NCBI GenBank assembly: GCA_036374835.1
Contig: DASUTB010000023.1
Span: 69,938 to 133,937, forward strand
Direction: 5' to 3'
DNA: 64,000 bases
DNA from: DASUTB01 sp036374835
GTDB lineage: Bacteria > Actinomycetota > Actinomycetes > Jiangellales > Jiangellaceae
This document shows, one piece after another, positions 49,525 to 57,378 of the stretch. The notes below the pieces were generated by a model. It did not search any database, was not told where the DNA came from, and saw only the letters and a program-made list of their open reading frames with translations. Each line of letters starts with the position of its first letter. The first letter of the stretch is position 1. Both the position numbers and the translations under genes were made by a program.

Positions 49525-50241
49525 ATGCACTTACGAAACCGTGACGCCGTACCCGACTGGCCGGACGGTGTGCCCGTCCTGTCCAAAGGCAAGCACCGCA
49601 ATCCGAAGAAGGGCGCCTGCTTCATGGAGTACGCGTCCTATCTCGCGGGTGAGCGGTGGAGCGATCACCCGGCGTGTACGCACCCGCTACTCGCCGCGCT
49701 TGCCCGGCTGGTCAACGACTACACGACCGACGCGGGCCGAGCCCGGCTCGCGCCGTTGGTCCCAGCCGTCATCGGGCTCAAGAGTTACGGCGATGACGCG
49801 GTTCTCGACGCGACGATCGCCCTACGTGCGGCCACGACGGCACTGCCGGTGGCCGCAGCCGAACGGCAGAACGTGCTCGCCGTCTCGCTCATCAACGCTC
49901 GTGGCGTCCTGCGCGAGACCAGCGGCGCGGGGCCGCCCGATCTCATGCGCGACAGTCAACGGGCTCTCGCCGGCGTGCCGCATGCCGAGCAATGGGCACG
50001 CCGGTTCATCGGCGGCACGCGCCCGTCGCGCAAAGGGTTCGGACGGCACGCCGCACCGAGCACGGTACGAGTGGCTGCGCAGAGCATCGCGCGCGGCTGC
50101 CTCCAGTCGCCGGACGACCTCCTCTACTCCATGCTGGCCGGCGCGATCGACGACTGTAGAACCGTCCTCGCCCACCAGAATGACCACGTCAGGCACGAAA
50201 GCACCCCGTTGCCGGCTCGGCCGAGCCGGCAACGGGGGTGA
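49525..50241 (+). CDS. Conserved hypothetical protein
   Basis: 238 residues, soluble, no signal peptide. It opens MHLRNRDAVPDWPDGVPVLSK, then CFMEYASYLAGERWSDHPACTHPLLAALA, a segment with two conserved-looking cysteines and histidines. The helical C-terminal half has no recognised domain. I recall similar openings only as unnamed actinobacterial proteins and assign no function. Its last 12 codons are encoded by a perfect 34-bp palindrome (50204-50237) that is probably the terminator shared with hsp20. Confidence 0.7.
   Translation: MHLRNRDAVPDWPDGVPVLSKGKHRNPKKGACFMEYASYLAGERWSDHPACTHPLLAALARLVNDYTTDAGRARLAPLVPAVIGLKSYGDDAVLDATIALRAATTALPVAAAERQNVLAVSLINARGVLRETSGAGPPDLMRDSQRALAGVPHAEQWARRFIGGTRPSRKGFGRHAAPSTVRVAAQSIARGCLQSPDDLLYSMLAGAIDDCRTVLAHQNDHVRHESTPLPARPSRQRG
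50204..50237. terminator. Perfect 34-bp palindrome, bidirectional terminator
   Basis: CCCCGTTGCCGGCTCGG is followed at once by its exact complement, giving a 17-bp stem with no loop spacer. It lies inside the 3' end of the 49525-50241 gene and 20 bp beyond the hsp20 stop, between convergent genes. Confidence 0.7.
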
Positions 50242-50256
50242 ACAGCTAGCGATCGG

Positions 50257-50694
50257 TTAGTTGGACAGTTCCGGGGCCTGCTCACCCGTGGTGACCGGGA
50301 TGCGAGCCGGAGTGCTGCCCTTGTAGGCGCCGGCGATACGCACCGTGACGACGCCCGCGTCGTAGCTGGCGGTCAGGTCGGCCTCGCTCACGTGGGACGG
50401 CAGCCGGAAGCTGCGGCTGAACTTGCCGTAGCGGATCTCGCGGACATGCCGGACCTCGGTGTCCTCGGTGTGCTGCGAGCGCCGCTCACCCTTGATGACG
50501 AGCGAGTTTCCGGTGAGTTCGACGGCGAGGTCGTTCTCCGGGTCGATGCCCGGTACCTCCACCCGGACGACGGCGTCCTCGCCGTCCCGAATGACCTCGG
50601 AGGGTGCCGCGACCGCGCCGGCATTGCCGGCCGAGCCGAACAGAGCGTCGAAGTCCGCGAACGGGTCCCACCGACGAAGAGTCATGGTGCTCAT
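50257..50694 (-). CDS. Small heat-shock protein, Hsp20 family
   Basis: 145 residues. The alpha-crystallin domain spans about residues 38-130: VRVEVPGIDPENDLAVELTG, the LVIKGERR beta-5 strand region, FSRSFRLPSHVSEADLTA and DAGVVTVRI. It starts with RRWDPFADFDALFG, as in actinobacterial Hsp18 proteins. Hsp20 holds unfolding proteins for later refolding. ATG at 50694 has GGGAGG 8 bp upstream. Two HAIR elements 60-110 bp upstream predict repression by HspR. Confidence 0.92.
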   Translation of the reverse strand: MSTMTLRRWDPFADFDALFGSAGNAGAVAAPSEVIRDGEDAVVRVEVPGIDPENDLAVELTGNSLVIKGERRSQHTEDTEVRHVREIRYGKFSRSFRLPSHVSEADLTASYDAGVVTVRIAGAYKGSTPARIPVTTGEQAPELSN

Positions 50695-50753
50695 TGATGT
50701 GCCTCCCAATAGTGACGGCGTGCCGGCCGCCTCCGGCCGCACATCCGGTACAA

Positions 50754-50774
50754 CTTGAGTCTCTCAGACTCAAT
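50754..50774. promoter_or_regulatory. HspR HAIR element, proximal copy
   Basis: CTTGAGT, 7 bp, ACTCAAT: 13 of 14 matches to the HAIR consensus CTTGAGT-N7-ACTCAAG. It lies upstream of hsp20. Confidence 0.8.
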
Positions 50775-50781
50775 TCCCTAA

Positions 50782-50802
50782 GTTGAGTCAGTAGGACTCA
50801 AG
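50782..50802. promoter_or_regulatory. HspR HAIR element, distal copy
   Basis: GTTGAGT, 7 bp, ACTCAAG: 13 of 14 matches to the HAIR consensus, 28 bp (centre to centre) from the first copy. Confidence 0.8.
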
Positions 50803-50824
50803 TTCACTCAGGGCGAACCTGCCG

Positions 50825-51070
50825 CTACGGGTACATTCCGGTCGCGCCGTCGATCTGCTCGCGGATGATGTCCGCGTGTCCCGCGTGCCTCGCGGTTTCT
50901 CCGATCATGTGGATGACGATCCAGCGCAGACTGAAGCGCTTCCCATGGTGCTCCCGAGCGGACAGATCGTCGAGCTCGGCAGCGTCGATCACGGCGTCGG
51001 CTCGGGTGATGTGCCGTTCGTACAACTCGATGATGCCCCGCCGGCGGTGTCGGGCGTGTCTTGAGTTGTG
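50825..51070 (-). pseudogene. DinB/DUF664-family remnant
   Basis: Only the C-terminal half of a DinB-like (DUF664) protein is left: GIIELYERHITRADAVIDAA and WIVIHMIGETARHAGHADII, ending GATGMYP before TAG 50827. The first 90-100 residues, with the first metal-ligand His, are missing. It is in the same frame as ligA and begins right after the ligA stop, without its own start or ribosome binding site (a TTG at 51025 is the only possible start). Full-length relatives are mycothiol- or bacillithiol-dependent hydrolases/transferases. It is probably a relic. Confidence 0.6.
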
Positions 51071-53173
51071 TCACTTGGCAACGGCCTCCGGTCCTGATTC
51101 GAGCAGCAACCTGAACTTGTCCTCGTCCAGCACGGGGACGCCGAGTTCGACGGCCTTGTCGTGCTTCGAACCACCGCCCGCGCCGGCGACCAGGAACGAC
51201 GTCTTCTTGGACACCGAGCCGGCCGCCTTGCCACCGCGTTTGACGATCGCCTCTTTCGCCTCGTCGCGGGTGAATCCGGCCAACGATCCGGTGACGACGA
51301 CCGTCACGCCCTCGAGCGTGCGTTTGATGGATTCGTCGCGCTCGTCGGCCATCCGGACACCGGCGGCACGCCACTTCGCCACCACCTCGCGGTGCCAGTC
51401 GACTGCGAACCACTCGCGCAGCGACGCCGCGATCGTCGGGCCGACACCCTCGACCGCGGCAAGACGTTCCTCTCCCTCGGCGCCGGACCGGGCCAGCTTC
51501 TCGATCTCGTCCAGGGAGCCGAACTCGGCGGCAAGAGCCCGTGCCGCGGTCGGGCCGACATGCCGGATCGACAACGCCACCAGCACCCGCCACAACGGCT
51601 GTGACTTGACCGACTCCAGGTTGTCCAGCAGCCGCGCGCCGTTCGCGCTGAGCACCCGGTCGCCCGAACCGGCCTCACGTTCAGCCTTGGTGGCGTTGCG
51701 GGTGAACATCGGGATGCCGAGCAGATCGTCGCGGGTCAGCGCGAAGAGGTCGCCCTCGTCGGTGACGACGCCGCTGTCGAGCAGCGCCGCAACGCCTTTC
51801 CAGCCGAGCACCTCGATGTCGAGCGCACCCCGGCTCGCGACGTGCGAGAGCCGCTCGGACAGCTGGCCGCGACAGTACCGCGCGTTCGGGCAGCGGATGT
51901 CGACGTCGTCCTCCCGCGTCGGCGCGAGCGGCGTCCCGCAGGACGGGCAATGCGTCGGCATGACGAACTCGCGCTCGGTACCGTCCCGAAGGTCGACGAC
52001 CGGCCCGACGATCTCCGGGATGACGTCGCCGGCCTTGCGCAGCACCACCGTGTCGCCGATGAGCACTCCCTTGCGGACGATCTCCCGCGCGTTGTGCAGC
52101 GTCGCGGCTTCAACGGTCGAGCCGGCCACCTTCACCGGCTCCATGACCCCGTACGGCGTGACCCGGCCGGTGCGACCGACGCTGGTGCGGATGTCGAGCA
52201 GCTTGGTGGTGACCTCTTCGGGTGCGAACTTGTACGCGATCGCCCAGCGCGGCGCTCGCGATGTCGAGCCGAGGGCCCGCTGCAGCGGGATCTGGTCGAC
52301 CTTGACCACCACACCGTCGATCTCGAACTCGAGATCGTGGCGGCGCCGCCCGTACCGCTGCACATAGCCGTGCACCTCGTCCAGCGTCCGCACGACCTCC
52401 ACATGGTCGCTGACCGGCAGCCCCCAACTGCGCAGCGCGTCGTAGGCCTCGCCCTGGCGGGTCAGCTCCACCCCTTCGCGGGCGCCGATGCCGTGGCACG
52501 TCATCCGCAACGCGCGCGACGCCGTCACCCTCGGATCCTTCTGCCGCAGCGAACCGGCCGCGGTGTTGCGGGGGTTCGCGTACGGCGGCTTGCCGGCCTC
52601 GACCAGCGCGGCGTTGAGCGCCTCGAACTGTGCCACCTTGAAGTAGACCTCGCCGCGGACCTCGAGCAGCCGCGGAACCTGGTCGCCGGTCAGGCGGTGC
52701 GGCACGCCCTCGATGGTGCGCACGTTCTGCGTGACGTCCTCGCCGGTACGGCCGTCGCCCCGTGTCGCGCCACGCACGAGCCGTCCGTCCTCGTAAACCA
52801 ACGAGACGGCGAGCCCGTCGAGTTTCAGCTCGCACAGGTACTCGGCGCCTTCGCCGACCTCACGCTCCACCCGCAGCGCCCAGGCCGCGAGCTCCTCGTC
52901 GGAGAAGACGTTGTCCAGGCTCTCCATCCGGACGATGTGGTCGACCGGGGTGAACTCGGTGACGTACGAACCGGCAACTTTCTGGGTGGGTGAATCCGGA
53001 GTCCGCAGCTCCGGGTACTCGTTCTCGATCTCCTCGAGTTGCCGCAAGAGCTCATCGAACTCGCTGTCCGCGATGACCGGCCGGTCGAGCACGTAGTATC
53101 GATATCGATGATCGTCGATCTCGTCGGCGAGCCTGGCGTGCAGCTCTCGCACATCGGTCGGTATGTCCGTCAC
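51071..53173 (-). CDS. ligA: NAD+-dependent DNA ligase
   Basis: 700 residues, full length. It seals nicks during replication and repair, forming a ligase-AMP intermediate from NAD+. The adenylation lysine is Lys117 in KLDG; the N-terminal NAD-specific Ia domain, OB fold, a four-Cys zinc finger (CPSCGTPLA...CPNARYC), helix-hairpin-helix repeats and the C-terminal BRCT domain (VTVVVTGSLAGFTRDEAKEAI) are all present. The GTG at 53173 starts the conserved protein. It follows the MetE-like gene by 11 bp, as in M. tuberculosis Rv3015c-ligA. Confidence 0.96.
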   Translation of the reverse strand: MTDIPTDVRELHARLADEIDDHRYRYYVLDRPVIADSEFDELLRQLEEIENEYPELRTPDSPTQKVAGSYVTEFTPVDHIVRMESLDNVFSDEELAAWALRVEREVGEGAEYLCELKLDGLAVSLVYEDGRLVRGATRGDGRTGEDVTQNVRTIEGVPHRLTGDQVPRLLEVRGEVYFKVAQFEALNAALVEAGKPPYANPRNTAAGSLRQKDPRVTASRALRMTCHGIGAREGVELTRQGEAYDALRSWGLPVSDHVEVVRTLDEVHGYVQRYGRRRHDLEFEIDGVVVKVDQIPLQRALGSTSRAPRWAIAYKFAPEEVTTKLLDIRTSVGRTGRVTPYGVMEPVKVAGSTVEAATLHNAREIVRKGVLIGDTVVLRKAGDVIPEIVGPVVDLRDGTEREFVMPTHCPSCGTPLAPTREDDVDIRCPNARYCRGQLSERLSHVASRGALDIEVLGWKGVAALLDSGVVTDEGDLFALTRDDLLGIPMFTRNATKAEREAGSGDRVLSANGARLLDNLESVKSQPLWRVLVALSIRHVGPTAARALAAEFGSLDEIEKLARSGAEGEERLAAVEGVGPTIAASLREWFAVDWHREVVAKWRAAGVRMADERDESIKRTLEGVTVVVTGSLAGFTRDEAKEAIVKRGGKAAGSVSKKTSFLVAGAGGGSKHDKAVELGVPVLDEDKFRLLLESGPEAVAK

Positions 53174-53184
53174 AGCACTAGAAC

Positions 53185-54195
53185 CTACCCAGCGGCACCG
53201 ACAAGTTCCGCGAAGGCCGCCGCGGTGTCCCGCGCGAGCCGGTACGCCGTCCGTGACCACGGCACGGAGGCTCCCGCCAACCCGCACGCCGGTGTGACGA
53301 CCGTGCCCGGCAGCATCGCGGCGGGGTCCGCGTCGAGCCCGTCGTAGAACCGTTGCAGGCGGCGAGCCAGGTCGCTGTCGGTCGGTACCGCGTCCGGCTC
53401 GTTGGCCGGGACGACGCCAGGCCAGAGGGCGAGCCCGCCGTCCACGACCTCTCGCAACTCGTCGAGCACGGCCGGGTCGAGCACGCCGATGTCCACCGAC
53501 AGCACCTCAGCTCCGGCCCGGCGCAACAGCGCCGCCGGCGGGCTCGCGGCGCAGCAGTGCACGACCGGAAACGGCCCGGCCGAGCCGAGCACGCCGCGGA
53601 GTAGTTCCTCGACCTCGGACTCGTGCACGGACCGGTGCCGGCCGAAGCCGCTCGCGGTCGGGACCGAGCCGGCCAGCACCGCGGGCAGACCCGGCTCGTC
53701 GACCTGGACGACCACCTGAGCGTTCGGAACCCGCGCGACGATCCCGTCCCGGTGCGCGCGAAGGCCCTCGGCCAGCGACTGTGCCAGGTCTCGCCGGGCG
53801 CCGTGGTCGGCCAAGAGGCGATCCCCTCGTGGCCGGTCGATGGCCGTGGCCAGCGTGAACGGCCCGGCCACTTGGATCTTGAGCGGACCGGCGTAGCCGA
53901 GCAGGGCGATCTCCAGAGCGTCAAGATCGGCGCGAAGCAGGGCCGCCGCCCGTCGCGCGTCCGCACCTGGACTGTCGGTCAGCCGCCAGCCCGACGGCTG
54001 CAGGTCGACGGGCATGTCGACCAGCAACGATGCCGTACGTCCCACCATGTCCGCGCCGACACCCCGCGCCGGCAACTCGGGCAGATGGGCAAAGTCCGCC
54101 AGCTCCCCGGCGACCACCCGCACCGCTTCGTCCATGTCCTCGTACGGCAGCGAGCCGACACCGGTCGCCACACCTATCCGCCACGGAAACACCAC
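53185..54195 (-). CDS. Methionine synthase II (MetE-like, cobalamin-independent) domain protein
   Basis: 336 residues, comparable to one half of MetE or to uroporphyrinogen decarboxylase-like barrels. It begins GVATGVGSLPYEDMDEAVRV, which is typical of the short actinobacterial MetE-like proteins (Rv3015c group). The zinc-ligand region of MetE is represented by VHCCAASPPAALLRRAGAEVL and TPACGLAG near the C-terminus, with Cys residues present. Real methyl-transfer substrate is unproven. The start is taken as GTG 54195, two Val codons before FPWRIG; no ribosome binding site is clear. It is divergent from a TetR gene. Confidence 0.78.
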   Translation of the reverse strand: MVFPWRIGVATGVGSLPYEDMDEAVRVVAGELADFAHLPELPARGVGADMVGRTASLLVDMPVDLQPSGWRLTDSPGADARRAAALLRADLDALEIALLGYAGPLKIQVAGPFTLATAIDRPRGDRLLADHGARRDLAQSLAEGLRAHRDGIVARVPNAQVVVQVDEPGLPAVLAGSVPTASGFGRHRSVHESEVEELLRGVLGSAGPFPVVHCCAASPPAALLRRAGAEVLSVDIGVLDPAVLDELREVVDGGLALWPGVVPANEPDAVPTDSDLARRLQRFYDGLDADPAAMLPGTVVTPACGLAGASVPWSRTAYRLARDTAAAFAELVGAAG

Positions 54196-54246
54196 ATCGA
54201 CAACTCTATGCCGGGCGAAAGAGTCCGGCGAAACCTCTGGACCGGA

Positions 54247-54258
54247 ACGAACGGTCGT
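54247..54258. promoter_or_regulatory. TetR operator-like site (upstream copy)
   Basis: ACGAACGGTCGT differs by one base from the perfect palindrome ACGAACGTTCGT found at 54914-54925. It lies 15 bp before the TetR start, in the position expected for autoregulation. Confidence 0.55.
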
Positions 54259-54273
54259 GCTATTTTCATCAGC

Positions 54274-54864
54274 ATGAGCAAAGGTGCGGCCACTCGCGAG
54301 GCCATCTTGCACTGCGGCGTCGAGCAGGCGGCGAAGGTCGGCCTGTCCGGCCTCACCATCGGCGCGCTCGCCGATGCGACCGGCATGTCCAAAAGCGGGC
54401 TGTTCGCACACGCCAAGTCCAAGCAGGAGCTCCAGCTGCGAGTGCTCGAGCAGGCCCGCGCGGAATACATCGACGCGGTCATCCGCCCGGCGCTTGGCGC
54501 ACCCCGCGGCGAGCCGCGGGTCCGAGCGCTGTTCGAGCACTGGCTTGCGTCCGCTCGCGACCGTGCGCCAGGGGGCTGCCTGTTCGTGAAGGCCGCGGCC
54601 GAATTCGACGACCGTCCCGGCCCGGTCCGCGACCAGTTGGTGAAGGATCACAAGGACAAAGACGACACTGTCGCGCAGATCTTCTCGACCGGCGTCGCCG
54701 AGGGGCACTTCCGGCCGGACGCCGATCCGTACCAGTTCGCCGCCGAGCTGCAGTCGCTGATGCTCGGCTATTTCCACCTGCACCGGCTGATGCACGATCC
54801 CGATGCCGAGCAGCGCCTCCGGACGTCGTTCGAGAACCTGCTCGATCAGTACCGAGTCAAGTAA
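54274..54864 (+). CDS. TetR-family transcriptional regulator
   Basis: 196 residues. The N-terminal HTH is VGLSGLTIGALADATGMSKSG LFAHAKSKQEL (two parts), followed by a TetR C-terminal domain with FEHWLASARDRAPGGCLFVKAAAEFDDRPGP in part. ATG 54274. Operator-like sites lie just upstream (54247-54258) and inside the start of the next gene (54914-54925), suggesting it regulates itself and the alpha/beta hydrolase 13 bp downstream. Confidence 0.87.
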   Translation: MSKGAATREAILHCGVEQAAKVGLSGLTIGALADATGMSKSGLFAHAKSKQELQLRVLEQARAEYIDAVIRPALGAPRGEPRVRALFEHWLASARDRAPGGCLFVKAAAEFDDRPGPVRDQLVKDHKDKDDTVAQIFSTGVAEGHFRPDADPYQFAAELQSLMLGYFHLHRLMHDPDAEQRLRTSFENLLDQYRVK

Positions 54865-54877
54865 GGACACCGATTCC

Positions 54878-55786
54878 ATGGCAGTCACAACAACAAGCAC
54901 GCGTCAAAAAAGCACGAACGTTCGTACTTTTCAGGCGACCCGCCTTCTTGCCATGCGCGGCACGTTCGGCATGCTGGACCGCATCGCTCCCGCCCTCGCC
55001 GGGCGATGGGCGGCGCGGCTGTGGCTCACCCTCCCCCGCACCAACGCGATGATCCGCGACGACCGGCCGATTCCCGGGTTGTTCGTCGCACCGAGCGCCA
55101 GCACCAAGGTCGACCTTGCCGGCGGGCGGACGATCGCCACCGAACGCTGGGGCGAGGGCAACCGTCCTGTCTACCTCGTCCACGGGTGGGGCGGCTGGCG
55201 GGGCCAACTCGGCGGATTCGTCGAGCCGCTCATCGCCCGCGGCAGCAGCGTCGTCGCGTTCGACATGCCGAGCCACGGTGACTCCGGACCCGGGGTACTG
55301 GGACCGCGCCGTACCCACGGCGTCGAGATGATGGAGGCGCTGCACGCCGTGGTCGAGCACCACGGCGAGCCGGCCGCGATCGTGGCGCACTCGCTCGGTG
55401 CGGCGATCACGGCGTTCGCCGTCGGTGACGGTCTGGTCGCGCCGAAACGGCTCGGGTTCATCGCCCCAACGCTCGGGCCGGCGGCACACATCGGTGCGAC
55501 CGCCAGGATGCTCGGCGCCGGCCCCCGTACCGAGGCGACCATGGTCGACCGGATCACCTCGATCGTGGGACGTCCGATCACCGACTTCGATGCGACGAAG
55601 CGCCCCGGTCCGGCCACGCTCATCGTGCACGACTACAAGGACAAGGAAGTGGCGCACGACGAAGCGGCCGTGCTCGCGGCCGCCTGGCCGGGGGCGCGGC
55701 TGCACTCGACGGACGGACTCGGCCACCGGCGCATCCTTCGCGACCCGGCCGTCATCGACGAGATCACGGACTTCGTCACGGCCTAG
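54878..55786 (+). CDS. Alpha/beta hydrolase
   Basis: 302 residues. The nucleophile elbow is HSLGA with Ser172; the oxyanion region is LVHGWGGWRGQL and the acid/His loops are VHDYKDKEVAH and DGLGHRRIL, so the Ser-Asp-His triad is probably intact. The N-terminal 25 residues are basic. Substrate unknown. ATG 54878 follows AAGGA; a TetR site lies inside the first codons, and ATG 54953 is an alternative start beyond it. Followed by palindromic repeat copy D. Confidence 0.82.
   Translation: MAVTTTSTRQKSTNVRTFQATRLLAMRGTFGMLDRIAPALAGRWAARLWLTLPRTNAMIRDDRPIPGLFVAPSASTKVDLAGGRTIATERWGEGNRPVYLVHGWGGWRGQLGGFVEPLIARGSSVVAFDMPSHGDSGPGVLGPRRTHGVEMMEALHAVVEHHGEPAAIVAHSLGAAITAFAVGDGLVAPKRLGFIAPTLGPAAHIGATARMLGAGPRTEATMVDRITSIVGRPITDFDATKRPGPATLIVHDYKDKEVAHDEAAVLAAAWPGARLHSTDGLGHRRILRDPAVIDEITDFVTA
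54914..54925. promoter_or_regulatory. Perfect palindrome ACGAACGTTCGT, TetR operator-like
   Basis: Within the wider symmetric context GCACGAACGTTCGTAC. It falls 36 bp inside the annotated hydrolase coding region, so either an internal promoter uses the start at 54953 or the regulator acts as a roadblock. Confidence 0.55.
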
Positions 55787-55789
55787 TTT

Positions 55790-55877
55790 GTCGTTCGATC
55801 ACGTTCGGCAGGCTGAGCGACATCACACCATGTCCGCATGCATGGTGTGATGTCGCCAAGCCTGTTGGCGTGCCGAC
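55790..55877. repeat. Palindromic intergenic repeat, copy D
   Basis: Inverted orientation: GTTCGATCACGTTC is on the left. The core GCGACATCACACCATG (55817-55832) and its exact complement (55841-55856) form a perfect 16-bp stem. It lies 4 bp after the hydrolase stop, before the sugar transferase. Confidence 0.87.
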
Positions 55878-55913
55878 TATCTGCGCGCTCAGTAACGGCA
55901 TTACCATGCCACG

Positions 55914-57272
55914 GTGACCCCCGGCCAGATGCTGACCAACCAGCGCATCCGAGCCATCCGGGCGCTCAACACCAGGGGCATCCGGCTGCTGCACATCGCG
56001 GACGTCACCGTGATCTACCTGACGCTGATGCTGATCACGGCGTTCATGGCGGTCTTCCCGCGTTGGAACGCGTGGGCCCACGTCGGCGAACGGTACTGGT
56101 GGTCGTACGGCGTCATCGCCTTCATTCACCTCGCCGTCTTCTACTTCGGCGGCCTCTACGACCGGGAGCCCCGACTGCGCAGCCGGATCAGACTGCCCAA
56201 GATCGTCGCGCTCGTCTGGGTCAGCTCGCTGATCGCCGGTGTGGTCAGCCTTATGCTCGGCGAGTTCCTCATCCCACGATCCATCCTGGTGATCTTCGCG
56301 ATGGTGGCGCCGCTCGGCATCGCGGCCAACCGGGTGATCTCCCGCCGGCTCCAACTGCACGCCCTCGGGCCCCCGCGGGTCCTCCTCGTGGGAACCGACG
56401 ACGAGGTCCGACTCGCCACCAGCCACCTCGAACTGTCCGACGATGTCGACATCGCCGGCTCGACCGCCTCGGTCGCGGAACTGGAGAAGTACGTCGAGGA
56501 AACCGGGGCAACCGACGTCCTGCTGCTCGACGGCGAGTACCTCGGCGATCTGTACACCGGTTCGCTCGAACGGCTCGAGGCGAAGGGCGTCGGCGCGCTA
56601 CAGGTGGTCGGCGCGCAGGACTCACTCCTCGGGCTGCGCAACGTCGGCGAGATCGGCGGTATCCCATTCGTCGGCCTCGCGGCGCACGTGCTGCCGCCGT
56701 CGCAGGAACGGCTCAAGCGGTTGATGGACCTGGCGATCCTGACGCTGATCCTGCCCGTGGTCATCCCGACGTTGCTGTTCACCACAGGCTACGTCGCGGT
56801 CGTCGTCGGGCGGCCGCTGCTGTTCGTCCAGGATCGGGTCGGCAAGGACGGGCGCCCGTTCGCGATGCTGAAGTTCCGCAGCATGCCGCCCAACGTGGAG
56901 GCCGGCACCGGACCGGTCCAGGCGCGACGTCACGACCCACGGGTGCTGCGTGGCATGCACTGGATCCGCCAGACGCGTCTCGACGAGTTACCGCAGCTGT
57001 GGAACGTCGCCCGCGGCCAGATGTCGATCGTCGGGCCACGGCCGGAGCGACCCCAGGAGCTAGCTGCATACGAACGGCTCTTCCCCGGCTACCGCCGCCG
57101 CCACCAGGTGCCGCCCGGCATCACCGGCCTCGCCCAGGTCTACGGGTACGCCGAGACCGATATCGAGTACAAGCTCGGCCACGACCTGCACTACCTCGCG
57201 AACTGGTCCCCGATCCTGGACCTGCAGATCATCGGGCGCAGTACATGGGTGATCATCAGCCGCCGCGGGTAG
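55914..57272 (+). CDS. Polyprenyl-phosphate sugar-1-phosphate transferase (WcaJ/WbaP type)
   Basis: 452 residues. Four N-terminal membrane segments (residues about 25-150) and a Rossmann-like CoA-binding-type domain precede a fifth segment and the C-terminal bacterial sugar transferase domain: FVQDRVGKDGRPFAMLKFRSM, QTRLDELPQLWNV, GPRPERPQEL, and PGITGLAQVYG. It transfers a hexose-1-phosphate to undecaprenyl phosphate to begin exopolysaccharide or O-unit synthesis. No other exopolysaccharide genes follow it. GTG 55914. Confidence 0.88.
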   Translation: MTPGQMLTNQRIRAIRALNTRGIRLLHIADVTVIYLTLMLITAFMAVFPRWNAWAHVGERYWWSYGVIAFIHLAVFYFGGLYDREPRLRSRIRLPKIVALVWVSSLIAGVVSLMLGEFLIPRSILVIFAMVAPLGIAANRVISRRLQLHALGPPRVLLVGTDDEVRLATSHLELSDDVDIAGSTASVAELEKYVEETGATDVLLLDGEYLGDLYTGSLERLEAKGVGALQVVGAQDSLLGLRNVGEIGGIPFVGLAAHVLPPSQERLKRLMDLAILTLILPVVIPTLLFTTGYVAVVVGRPLLFVQDRVGKDGRPFAMLKFRSMPPNVEAGTGPVQARRHDPRVLRGMHWIRQTRLDELPQLWNVARGQMSIVGPRPERPQELAAYERLFPGYRRRHQVPPGITGLAQVYGYAETDIEYKLGHDLHYLANWSPILDLQIIGRSTWVIISRRG

Positions 57273-57295
57273 CGCCGCCCTCTCGTTCCGCCACA

Positions 57296-57370
57296 AGGCG
57301 TGGCGACATCACACCATGCGTGCACGCATGGTGTGATGTGGCTGCGGGTGGTGAACGTGATCGAACGACG
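57296..57370. repeat. Palindromic intergenic repeat, copy E
   Basis: Contains a perfect 34-bp palindrome (57306-57339) built from ACATCACACCATGCGTG and its complement; the right flank has GTGGTGAACGTGATCGAAC, sharing the GGGTGGTGAACG variant with copy C. It lies between the convergent sugar transferase and mnmA genes. Confidence 0.87.
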
Positions 57371-57378
57371 GGGTGTGG

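Noticed and set aside
51071..53287. Longer LigA starting at 53287
   Set aside because: The extra N-terminal residues have no ligase similarity; GTG 53173 gives the conserved length.
55914..57272. Start of an exopolysaccharide gene cluster
   Set aside because: The sugar transferase is isolated; the next genes are mnmA and a cysteine desulfurase on the other strand.
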